Assembly: GCF_003711515.1 (NCBI RefSeq)
Contig: NW_021167080.1
Location: 566,430 to 630,429, forward strand
Length of the DNA: 64,000 nt
From: Sodiomyces alkalinus F11
Taxonomy: Eukaryota; Ascomycota; Sordariomycetes; Glomerellales; Plectosphaerellaceae
Direction of reading: 5' to 3'
Shown: positions 35,185-46,029 of the stretch, piece by piece
Layout of the letters: every line of letters starts with the position of its first letter
How positions within the stretch are numbered: the first letter of the stretch is position 1
Position numbers and translations under genes: made by a program
Notes under the pieces: generated by a model
Databases searched by the model: none
The model's input: the letters and a program-made list of their open reading frames with translations, nothing else
Told to the model about the DNA's origin: nothing

Positions 35185-35652
35185 AAAAACGATATAAGTT
35201 AACGAAGAGTTCCTAATAAAAGGATCGCGAGCGAGAGATAGCTTACCTTAGATAGGGAACTCTTAAACTAACCGAGTATTACTATTATTATCTAAGGATA
35301 GGCGATATTAGAGGAATTATCGCTATAAGGAAGAATAAGTATATATATAACCGCTATTACTATTATTATTATTATTCTTAACGGTAAGGAGGGGAATAGA
35401 GGAAGAGAGGGCCTATAAGGAAAACGGGGCCGATATATCTACGGATAGTATTTACGCGAGGGTAGCCTATCTTACTATTTCGGGTATATAAATAAAGGTT
35501 AGTAGGCTATCTAAGATTTCTTTAATATCGAGGTAAGGGTAAGGTAAGATAAAAGGACACGACTATTCCTTTATCACCGCGACGTAAAGGGGAGCCGAAC
35601 CATAACAGTAACGCGCGGTTATATAACCCCCGGAGGGAGAGGGGGGGGATAG

Positions 35653-35866
35653 TATTACGGGTTAACCCCGATATAGAGGATCCGGCTATACTCCGGATCT
35701 TCCTAACTACGCGTTTAGTTAATGGACCTATATCGCCAAGTTATCGCTACCTTATAGCTAGCCTAACGCTATAGACTTTTCTCCTTTTTCTCCTTCCTTC
35801 CTTAGTTCTAGATAATCTATTATTACGACCTCACTTAGTGCCACGACCTATAACCAGTCGTTTATA
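35653..35866 (+). repeat. 3' LTR of element D
   Basis: Begins TATTACGGG directly after a G-rich polypurine tract, same length as the 5' LTR, followed by TTCG. Confidence 0.93.
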
Positions 35867-35870
35867 TTCG

Positions 35871-38800
35871 GTTCTTATCCTCCTCGCTACCGTATTAGCC
35901 TTTTTTATATCTGTATTTCGTTCGTGTATTATTATAAAAGCCGTTATTCGACTATACTAGGCCGTGCTTTTTCTTGAATTTATTAAGTACTTATATCTCC
36001 CGTAGGCTTTTAAGCGGTTCCTATATTAATTCTATATAGCCCTCGTATTATACTAATACCTCGCGGACTTTACCGCGACCTCGCCTTTAGGTATAAGCGT
36101 AAAGGACTTCCTCTACTATTTATTCCTCCTCCCTATCTAGCCCTTTACGGATAGGTAATAGCTAGGGGTTTATAGTCGCTTACTCTAGTAAGCGGTTATA
36201 GTTAGCTCGCCGTAGGAGATCTATATAGAAACGGTTATAGACCTATAAGAGGATATCTAGTTTTATAACGTAGGAGTTCATACCCTTTATAGCTTTATAT
36301 TTATAGTAAAGCTAGGTCAGTTTCTTTAAGGGCTATAGCAAGGGGTAATTACTAATATTTAGCTATATAAGGTTATCTTTTTTATATATCTTAGCAGGGT
36401 AACGCTAACGGTTGACTAACTCCTCCTAATATAATTATATAGCGGCTATTGCGGCTTAGGCGAACTAAGTGGCTTCCTTAAGGCGACTTAGTAGGTTATA
36501 GGCGGAAGCCTCGCGCTTATTAGTCGGCGTAGTCTTATTAACTTAAAGAGAATCTTAAAGAGGATCCGCGTAGTACCCGTATTATAGGAAGAACGGGCTT
36601 ATATAGATTATTAAGTTTACCCGGTTATTTAAGGCTAGTTACCCTACCGGTAGTAACGCGTTCTAATTATCTTAAGCGTAATAAGTATACGCCTGTAAGT
36701 AGTCTAAGACTTCTTAGTTAATATATTTAGGACCTCTATCGGTCTAAGGGTAATATACGGTGCTTAGTCGTTATTTAATACCCGCGAGTGTATAAAAGTA
36801 TCGCTAAAAATAGCTAATCTAGTTTAACCCCCTATAGCTAATAATAGACTTTAGTATTCCGTGGAACCTATAATAGTATAGTAAGAACTATTTAGTACAG
36901 GCTTTAGTATCTATGGTATCTATCGCCTTAAGTATTACCGATTTTAAGAGTCGGTCAGTAATTACCTATAGGTATTTATACTTACTCTCGCGGGTAGGTA
37001 GTAGGTCGGTTATAAAGTCTATTATAATATCGTAGAAGATTCGCTTTAGTATAAGGAGTAAGCGTAGTAATCCTCTTTTCGTACCCCGTTATATATAGCT
37101 AGCTCCGTATATATTATAATTCCATATAAACCTTTTAGTATCTTAATTTATCCCGGGCTAGAAGAACTAGTATGCGATTAGGGTAATAGTTTTATCCCTG
37201 CCTAGGTATCCGCTAACTACTAACTTATAGATCGCTTATATAAGGTAGCCTTATAAGGAGGTATTGTACTCTATCTTCGCTATCCCCTAACACTTATAGG
37301 CGGTCTTGAACTATTAGCCGTCCTTAGTCGATTTTATACTCCGCGATCTATATTTTAAGCTTTAGCTTAGGGGGAAAGCTCCGCTCTCCCGTTATTATAA
37401 TAGCGAGGGCACCTTAATAACGCTTATCGGTAGCCCTAGCCTTATCCTATAATCGTTATAAGTTAAACTTTACTTCGAAGACTATAATTAGCTCTGGTAG
37501 CGTTACTCTTATTAGGTATACTTAGGGGGAGATAGCTATATCGGGGAGTATCTAAATATACCTCCTTTACTCTTAGATATTAGAAGAATCCTTAGGTATA
37601 TCCTACTTTTAATATAAAAGCGCGTCGGCTATAACGTTATTAGTCCCTCGCCGGTACATTAATATAAGATTATACTAGGTAAGCTTTACTACCTCGCGAC
37701 TCTAGCGTTCGGTTAGGGCCCTTTTAATTATAAAGTATTTAAGCGCTTCATAATTAGAGTAAATCTAAAACCGGCTATTACCTCTAAGCTCGGCTTTATA
37801 AACCTATAAGTAGTCTATAATCGCTAGTATCTCCTTATTATAAATCGGGTAATTATACTTAGCAGAGTTAAATCGGCGCGAGTAATATACGATAATATAT
37901 CTACGTCCCTATTCGTCTTTATATAAGAATACGCTACCTAGCATAAACCCTATATAATCCGTTTCTAGCTAGGTCTTCCTTCCGAGTTACTATTATTATA
38001 GATAAGACTCTTCCTAGAACCTTTACTTTAGCTCCTTAAAGGCTACCTCTTATAAGGGGTCCTAATAGAATAGGGCGTTTTTCTTTATTAGGGCCGTGAG
38101 TAGCGCTATAATAGCTAAGAAATCGCGGATAAATATCATATCAAAGTTAGCGAACCCTAGGAAACTTTATACTCTAGTCACGGAGACTAACGCCTTCTAT
38201 TCTATAATAGACTTAAGTTTCTCGGGGTCGTAAAACACCTCTTTTTCCGCTATAATAATAAACCCTAGGTATTTAACCGTCTTAATGCTAAACTCGCACT
38301 TCTTCTGGTTAAGGCTTAGCCTAGCGTCTATAAGGGTATTAAACACTCGCCGTACTTTCTCCTTATAGTATTTATAAGATCCGTCTAAGTAGGTTAGGAC
38401 GTTATCTATATATACGGAGATAAAATTATTAAGGAACTCCTATAGCCATAAGTTAATATATCGCTAAAATATTATAAGCGCGCCGGTTAACCTAAAAGGG
38501 TATACTAACTACTTAAATAGTCTAAACTAAGTATAGAATACGGTCTTATACTTATACCTAGACGCTATCCATATCTTATAAAAGGCGGCGATAATATTTA
38601 CTTAGTAAACTACTTTGCCTTAGCTAGGTTACGTAGTATCTTTATAATTATGGGGAGTAGGTAGTAATCTCGCTAAGTAATCGTATTTAGGGCGTAGTAA
38701 TTATAGTAAAATTAGAGGCTACCCCCTAGCTTTCTTATAAATAGCATGGGCATAGTAATAGCTAAGCTACTAGTATAAATAAATCCCTTATCTATTAGAT

Positions 38801-39840
38801 CCGTTATCGTTTTCCGTAATATAAGGAGCTTTTTACGCGATATATTATAGAGTAGGCCGTATAGTAAAGCTTATTCGTTACTACTACTATCCTTTTATAA
38901 GTAGACCTTATAGTCGGCGATAGGCTAGTATTGAGGTAAGCGTATAGAGTACGAGGGCGTGAATAAATCGCTAAACTTTTATATTATACTTTTAGAGATA
39001 TATTCTCGCGGGTCTACTAGTTCCTTCGCGCTTAGGGTCTTTTCGATATCTTTTAACGATATAGCCCGTAAGCCCTCTTCCTATCTTTGTCCCTTCTAGT
39101 GCTATGGTTATCTATATAGTCCTATAAACACGGACCCTATTACTAGTATTATAGTATAGATCTCTTATACTACCTTCGGCTCTTCTTCGCCCTAAAATCG
39201 GATATCGATATCGGCTACTTCGTGAGAAAGCCTAAGGAAGAGATCCTAGTCTAGACCTAGTAGTATATACGTGAGAACGTGCTTAGTATACCCTTATATA
39301 TCTAGTGTAAAGACTACGATACCGGCGTTACTAGCCGGTTTAATCTTACCTACCCGGGTTTGGCTGGTTATAGGTCAGAGCTCGATGGACTGGTCAGATG
39401 TCCGAAGTCTTAGAACATTATGTTGACAGCAATATCTCTGTCCTGGCTCTGGTCAGTGCAAAATTCTCTGTTCGAGCTCTGACCTATACCCACCCCTACC
39501 CGGGTAGGTATCTAAGAAGCCTTTTAGTAGTCGTTTCTTCTTATCGACTAATAGTAAGCGTATTTTTCGAGTAAAGCTCTTATTTAGAATAGTATAGCAG
39601 TTATAACCCGTATCTATAAAAGCGTTTATTAACCTACTACTATTAACTCTTACTTAGATTAATACTAACTCGCTCCGTGATAACGGTTTAAACTCCTCCT
39701 ACTCGTAATACTCTTACGCTAATAGCTCCGGTACCTGATTTCGTACTAGAGCTACTATTTTTCCGAATCTTTGGTATACTCGGGAATATCTTTGGATTCC
39801 TGTTCTTAAGGGGATATTCGGGCCACTATATCCTTCTTAC
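35871..39840 (-). pseudogene. pol of chromovirus E, interrupted downstream by element D
   Basis: Minus strand, N to C: protease with an intact DTG box (FIDTGYNCYTIL, 39606-39614), RT with SVYIDNVLTYLDGSYK (38401-38412, second Asp to Asn), RNase H near 37700-37900, integrase near 36300-37300, and a chromodomain near 35995-36080 (VREVLV, YEGYIEL, EPLKSLREI, VLNKF). The chromodomain and its tail resemble that of D, so D and E are related families. The tail continues to the D insertion and probably resumes below 28640. No LTR of E was recognised. A MITE-like insertion splits it at 39360-39494. Confidence 0.85.
39360..39494. mobile_element. MITE-like insertion free of RIP inside chromovirus E
   Basis: Perfect 15-bp inverted repeats, taggtcagagctcga (from 39371) and tcgagctctgaccta (to 39486), with looser pairing outside them (ggctggt / acccacc). 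The unit is flanked by direct repeats cctacccgggt at 39349-39359 and 39495-39505. An 11-bp duplication would suit a Mutator-type element; alternatively TA could be the duplication of a 116-bp Tc1/mariner-type unit. In the 116 bp core I count 7 CA, 11 TG and only 5 TA, the opposite of its surroundings. It therefore arrived after RIP. No coding capacity. Confidence 0.8.
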
Positions 39841-40960
39841 TCTTATAATACTATTAGATATGGCCCTTTTTCTAGTAGTTTTAATACGTAATATTCGTGT
39901 AGCGGTTAGGTCTTTATTAGGATCCCTTAGGCTCGCTGACCTTATTAACTTTACGTATAGCGATATTGCGATTAGCGTCCTTAGCCGGTTTATAGGCGAT
40001 AGGAATTAGTCTGTATAACTTACTAGCACCTTCTTATCTATATATAGTCTTTTATACTGTATTAACCTACTTAGTATAGGTATTAGGGAGGTTAGCTACT
40101 ACTAGGCTATTATATAGCCCGTTATTCAGGGCGCCGTTAAAGAATAATATCTTAATATAGTCCACGTAGTTATACCCTCCTACTTATACTAGGTTCCTTT
40201 TAAAAGTAAGTAGAAAGCGCGAGAATAGCTAATCGGGCTTTTACTTTATTAATTAGAGGGTATTAATAGCGCGGCCTTATTTATTACGGTCCTTATACGT
40301 ACGGTTAAGGTAGGCCATAAACTCCTTTAAGTTAAATTCACTATTTATACCTTTATTACCGAAAAAGGTGCTAACTACCTACTAAGGCTAGGTATCTAAG
40401 CACGCGTTAATTAAATACCACGCCTTTTTATTACTACGAAATAACGGACCGTTAAGTTTAAGCTTTAATCGTATAGCTTAGCACTAGACGGTGTATTCTA
40501 TACGTTTTCTACTAAATTCTACGGGAACGACGACTTACTATATACGGTATAAGAGCGTAGGTGCTAGTAGCGGGACGGGTACAGCAGTCTCTGCCTTTAA
40601 GGGCCTAGGTAAGGGCGAGGGCGTAACAATTAGGGTAGGTGTTAGGTATATAGTAGGTCTAAGGTAAGGGTCAAGTTAAGATCTTTTAAGGGCTGCTTAT
40701 ATACTAGCGAGTATATCGTGAACAGGGGCGATATATATCCTTACGGCTTCCTATACGCGTTACAACATATATTCGTCGATCTTATTATACGAGGTCCTTA
40801 TAACCTACCCTTAGCCCTTTAGTAGGCTCGGGGCGAAATAACGAGGACTTCCTTCTATATAAGCGTCGAAGCTTATAGTCTTACGAGTTCGAATATATAG
40901 CGGCTTATTAAAAGTTATTTACGTATTAAGGCCGAAAATATAGTTTATTCGAACTAAGGG
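39841..40960 (-). pseudogene. gag of chromovirus E
   Basis: Minus strand: a Pro-rich segment near 40600 (RPTIYLTPTLIV), then a gag core with FNLKEFMAYLNRTYKDRNKA near 40330 and FSRFLLTFKRNL near 40230, and a zinc knuckle at 39845-39886 reading Y-x2-Y-x4-H-x4-Y (all three Cys to Tyr, His kept). It ends against the protease region of pol. The N-terminus fades near 40960. Confidence 0.75.
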
Positions 40961-41984
40961 AGGAAAGAAGGAAAGGAAAAGTCTGCGCAGTATATAGGCG
41001 GCTAAGTATAGGTTAGATCGCACGGGCCTTACTAAGAGGTCCGTGCTTCTTAGTCCCGGCCACTGCCAGGGACTATTCCGCGGGCGATAGCCCGTAATAT
41101 ATAAGACATTATTACTGCTTCTTAGTAACGCGGGGGACCTATTGATTAGTTAGACAACCTTAATATACTAGTAGCACCTTAATAGTATAAGGATAACTTA
41201 TATCCTTATATAGGCGTTAACTATTAACGTATTAAGAATATATAGCACTAATGCCTATAATATTCGTATAAGCTTCGACGTCGTCTAGGTAGGTTCCTAG
41301 GCGCTTATTATAACGTAAGTAACTACTATATATTAGCTGCTATAATACTATTTCGGTATGATTAGGATATATATACGGTATAATATAAATAATACCTTAT
41401 TTATAGCGGCGATTATTACTACTAAGAGAAGGTACCCACGGCTATTAGTACGCTATTACCACGGCGCTACTACGATTTAGAGATACTTATATTACGAAAT
41501 TATTTACGGTTAATATTATAATTATTATGACTATGATTATTATACTATGTAGTTAATACCTTGCTAGTATAACGCTACCTATAAACCATAGACTATATAC
41601 TAGAATTAAATAGAGAATATTATAAATTAAGAATAAAGAACTAGAGTTATTATTAGTTAGTATAATGCCGTGATAGCAGGCCTATAAGACCGTAGACGGG
41701 AATATATTAAGGAATACCTATAATAAGCTCTACAGCGTTACAAGAAGGAAAAGAGGAAAAGGAGGAGGACTATAATCTCTATTAACTATCTACTATTCTG
41801 TACGAGTATAAGCGGAGCCTTCCCCTCCCTGTCTACCGCCGGATATAATAAGCACACCCGAAAAGGACTAGGGGATAGGAGGGCTCCCCGATACCGGGCC
41901 TAATAAGCGCCTATATAGCCCCCGCGGGGCTAGTAAAGCACCGTAATAAGAGCTATAAAGCTAAGACTAGACAGTTATACCGGG
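40961..41984. other. No gene recognised
   Basis: Where the 5' UTR and 5' LTR of element E would be expected. I found no partner repeat to define an LTR. 41360-41620 is strongly AT-rich. CA/TG content near 41000-41150 is somewhat higher than average. Confidence 0.4.
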
Positions 41985-43258
41985 TATATTATAATAACCC
42001 CCCCCCTACTAACTAATAAGAATCTATATCCTTTTGTACAATATAAGGAGGAGTTAGGCGTAGCTGGAGCTCCCGTTTTAGTACCGCGCCGAGTACGACG
42101 TAATAGTAATCCAGGAACCCGGCCTTAACCCCTTTATAGAAAGCCCTACCTACCCCTCCTAAAGGGTATACCGGCTAATCTAAAGAGGAGGCCGCGCCCT
42201 CCTATATATATAAAAAAGACACCCGCTCTATATATAGATATAGTGGGCTTACCGCGATACTTACGCGGTTATATTCGGGACTAAAGATAACGCCCTTATA
42301 ATCTAGTTAATTTACTTAGAGAACTACTAGTTAGCTAGGATCCCCTAGAATACACCCCTACGGGATATATTCGGTATAGCACTACTACGGGGCCGTTATA
42401 TCCTTATAGGGGACTTTAACCTATACTACCCCCTATAATTATAGCCACCGCGTTACTACCCCCGGGCTAATACTTTATTTACCCTTATAACCCGGTAAAA
42501 CGTAGACCTAGTAACCCCCTCCCGGGATTACTATGTAGTACCGCCCGGGCCGGCGTGCTAGTATTATTAACCTTATATAGGCGATATAAGGGCTCCGCTA
42601 TAACTTCGGCGGCCCCGATAAGACCGTTATCGGGTTAGATCACTACTTATAGACGGTCTAAATCCACACGGAGATAAACACTATGCTAAGCACCACGATA
42701 ATACTACCGCGGGACCTAGGCGGGCCCCACTAAGTCTAGAACGACTTTAACCCTTTATAGGCCCTCTAGGTTACTACTATATAACTATAATAGACCGGCC
42801 CCTTTATAATACTAGGAGATATTAACTTAGTATTAAGTAGCCTAATCGGGGACCTTACGATTATAGCCGATAAGACTATATAGCGCCGCTACGGGGGTAC
42901 CCCTAGACTCTTACCCACCTTTTAGTGGAACGCGGAGCTTACCGCGCTTATCTAGGAAGCGAGGCGCCTCTACCGTAGATATATATCTAGGAAGTCCCGG
43001 AACCGATAGGACGAGTTCTAGGAAGCGGAGAGGCGCCGTGATAAGGCTATAGCGGCAGCAAAGCGACTATACTAGCCGTACCTGCTTTATAAGACTAGGA
43101 AAAACGATAACCTAGTATAGCGATTATAGAAATAGGTATAAATAAAAGGAGGAGTACTGCTAGACCCCTTATCGGTACCGTTATTATACTAAGATAATAG
43201 TAAAAACCTAGCTACTATGTACGTAGAGAAAGCTAAAGTCCTTAATAGAAAGTTTTTC
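41985..43258 (+). pseudogene. Tad-like LINE: apurinic-type endonuclease and linker, 3' truncated
   Basis: Plus-strand reading starts with QYRAEYDVIAIQEPALNP-like text near 42075 (stops omitted), an endonuclease entry motif, and includes the catalytic GDFN box at 42409-42420 within GRYILIGDFNLYYPL, followed by NVDLVTPSRDYYVVPPGP. The linker at 42970-43250 matches 7240-7530 of the other LINE copy. The RT is missing because copia-1 sequence follows. Together the two copies describe one LINE family. Confidence 0.8.
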
Positions 43259-43284
43259 TATAGAGCTACTAATACCACGCGACG

Positions 43285-44312
43285 GTATACGCGTATTAAT
43301 TCCCGAGGTCTACTAGTATTAGGGTATAATAGGTTTAATCCTATATACCACTATTGTGATAAGACCCGATATCGTGTTTACCTATTCGAAGCTTTCCTAA
43401 TATAATGTTAACCTATCTTCTAACCACCTTAAGAGGGCTTAATAAGTGCTGCTATTCTTATATTATATAAGGCACCACTACCTAGAATTCAGTGGGGATA
43501 GACTCTTTCTAACTGTAAATAAATCGTCCTTCGGGGATAATCCAGACTATAAGAGCTCCTACGGATACACGATAAACCTCTTCGGCAGTACTATTAACTA
43601 GAAGGCGGGTAAATAACCGATAGTTACGACGTCGTTAATAGAGTTAGAACTACTCGCTCTTATAGAGGCCGCTAAGGAGATATTATTCGTTAGTCGGATA
43701 TTAAGGGATCTAAAGCTTCGGTTAGATTAATAATAACTATAGCTATACTATAATAATTAGTAGACTATTAACCTCGTTAATAAGAAGGTCTAACGCCTAC
43801 GAATAAGGCTATAGCACGTCGATATTTATAACTAGTAAGCGAGCCAGTTAGTATAGTAAGGCCATTTTAAGTTTATATACGTTAATATAAAGCATATAAT
43901 CGTAGACGATTCAAGGAAGGTATTACCGGAAGCAGGAATTAAGAGACTATAGTAACAGCTTAAATGAACGGATTAAAAGGATCGTATCAAGTAGTCGAAA
44001 TAACTATATAAAGAGATTAAACGCGCTAAAGCCGCCGCTAAGGCTATGGCCATAACGACGATAACGGCCTCTAAGGGCGTAGTAGATCCGATAGATATAG
44101 ATCCGATTAAGTAGATCCGACTAATCAGGATCGAGGAGCTAATTAAGATAGAATTAAACTCAACGGTTAAATAGGGCGGGTTTAGATCCCTTTTATAAGG
44201 GCGTTTTCCCCTAACTATTAATTTTATAATGGAAAAGTTAAGAGCTTTTAGTTTAAACCGAAGCCTCTAATTAAGTAGTTAACCTAGGGAAGACCCACCT
44301 TAACTAAGGGCG
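43285..44312 (+). pseudogene. copia-1 RNase H and 3' untranslated region
   Basis: Matches 3600-4176 and 6353-6710: LVLGYNRFNPIYH start, an LLALIEA-type RNase H motif near 43650, ILRDLKL, then the gatccgattaag-rich tail and a purine run actaagggcg at 44303-44312. No insertion is present at the site occupied by 4177-6352 in the first copy. Confidence 0.75.
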
Positions 44313-44582
44313 TGTACCGTATAGGCACACGGACTACAACGTGGTCTCTAGGGGATCTATACCTAACTAAGGGCTTCGGATCTCGGGGACCTCGGGTATT
44401 AGGATATAACAAGGGCGGATACTGGAAAAGACCGGATAGGATCCAAATAATATAGTACCTATAACAGAGTCTTCGCCACCTAAATTAAGGGCATAAGAGA
44501 CTCTTATAGAATAAAACTTAATATAATACACACACACGAGATTTCTACTCTACTAAGTTAATTATATAAGTGCTATTTTGAC
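44313..44582 (+). repeat. copia-1 3' LTR, second copy
   Basis: Starts TGTACCGTATAGGCAC and matches 6711-6962, including aacagagtcttcgcc and ataatacacacacac. It ends near tataagtgctattt at the junction with an inverted copia-1 piece. Confidence 0.6.
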
Positions 44583-45625
44583 TTGCGATAACTACGCCCT
44601 TAGGGGCCTTCGTTATCGTTACGGCTTTTGCGTATTTAATCTCTTTACATAGTTATGTTAATTACTCGATACGATTCTTTTAATCCGTTAAATTAAGCTA
44701 CTATTATAGTCTTTTAATCCCCGCCTCCGGTAATACCTTTATTAAGCCGTCCGCAATTATATCCGTCGTGTTAACGTGTATAACCTTAAAAAGACCGTAC
44801 TATACTAACTAACACGCCTACTAGTTATAAATATCGATATACCGTAATCTTATTCACAGGCGGTATGCCTTCTTATTAACGAGGTTAATAGTCTGCTAAT
44901 TATCGTAGTATAGTTATACTTATTATTAATCTAACCAAAGCTTTAGATCCCTTAATATCTAATTAATAAATAACGTCTCCTTAGCCGTCTTAGTAAGAGC
45001 GAGTAGTTCTGACTCTATTCACGATATTATAACCGTCGGTTACTTACCCGCCTTTCAGTTAATAGTGCCGCCGAAGAGCTTTATCGTAGACCCCTATAAG
45101 CTCTTACGGTCTAGAATATCCCCGAAGGACGCGTCGTTTACAGTTAAGAAGAGTCTATCCCCACTAAATTCTATGTAGTGGTGTCTTATATAGTATAAGA
45201 ATAGTAGGACTTATTAAGCCCTTTTAGGGTAGTTAGAGGAGGGGTTAACGTTATATTAGAAAAGCTTTGAATAGACGAATACGATATCGGGCCTTATTAT
45301 AATAGCAGTATATAGGATTAAACCGATTATACCCTAATACTAGCAGACCTCGAGAGTTAACGCACGGCCGCTATCGCGTAGTATTATCGGCTTTATAGTT
45401 AATAATAGGACTTTTAGTGGTTTTCGGCAGAGGATATCTGCGTAGTGTTAACCGTGATCTTCTCTACGTAGGAAGATTATAATAGCTATAACCTATATAT
45501 AGCTCTATCTCTTAGGACCTTAATTCCCAGGAACTAATAGACTTCGTCGCCTCCTAATAACCTATAGATTTATTTAAGAATAGCCTCGAGGTCATTAGTG
45601 TTAGTCTTATAATATCTATAGTAGA
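44583..45625 (-). pseudogene. copia-1 (inverted copy): RT end and RNase H
   Basis: Minus strand from 45625: YYRYYKTNTNDLEAILK, LLGGDEVY, FLGIKVLRDRAIYRL, LLQSSYVEKITV, then RNase H with IESELLALTKTAKETLF near 44980 and ILRDLKLW. When chromovirus B and one GTAGA copy are removed, the frame continues without a break from FFYINDIGLIY at 54505-54530. The RNase H end meets the plus-strand copy at 44582 tail to tail. Confidence 0.85.
45621..45625. repeat. Target-site duplication GTAGA, left copy of element B
   Basis: GTAGA precedes the 5' LTR of B and recurs at 54500-54504 after the 3' LTR. Confidence 0.9.
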
Positions 45626-45979
45626 TATCAGGTGCCTATAGCAGTGGTCATAATAGGTCCCCAGTATAAACCCACAGGGGTCCAGGCGTGCCTAGTCTAA
45701 GACCGCTCGAGGCATAAACGAAGCAGTTATTATACTAGTAAACTGAATAGTCCCTCGAAGTAAATAAGGCAGCCCTCGAGGAAGTACATAAAGCAGTCCT
45801 GGACGAGTAACGGAGCGTAGTCTTAAGAAGCGGAGGAGCCTCCCCTTAGAAGAGGGAGGCTAGCAATTAATCTAATTCTTTAGATACCCCTATACTTTCC
45901 CTATCGTAGTCCTATTATAATCCTACCTAGTTCCTTAATTAACCCCACCTTTTTACTCTTTACGACTACCTATTTAATA
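45626..45979 (+). repeat. 5' LTR of element B
   Basis: Starts TATCAGGTGCC, ends tatttaata. RIP is lighter in the first about 90 bp than in the 3' LTR. Confidence 0.94.
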
Positions 45980-46029
45980 TTTTAATCGCTTTACCCTCTA
46001 AGGGCGCGAAGACTATTAAGGAGAGTCAC

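Larger units (their letters stand above)
28640..35866 (+). mobile_element. Full-length Ty3/gypsy chromovirus D (7,227 bp)
   Basis: Two 214-bp LTRs (28640-28853 and 35653-35866) bracket gag, pol with terminal chromodomain, an antisense reading frame and a G-rich polypurine tract (35626-35652). TTCG flanks both sides (28636-28639 and 35867-35870). The duplication may be 4 bp, or 5 bp with one mismatch. The left flank is copia K or the tail of chromovirus E, and the right flank is E pol, so D is nested. Confidence 0.92.
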
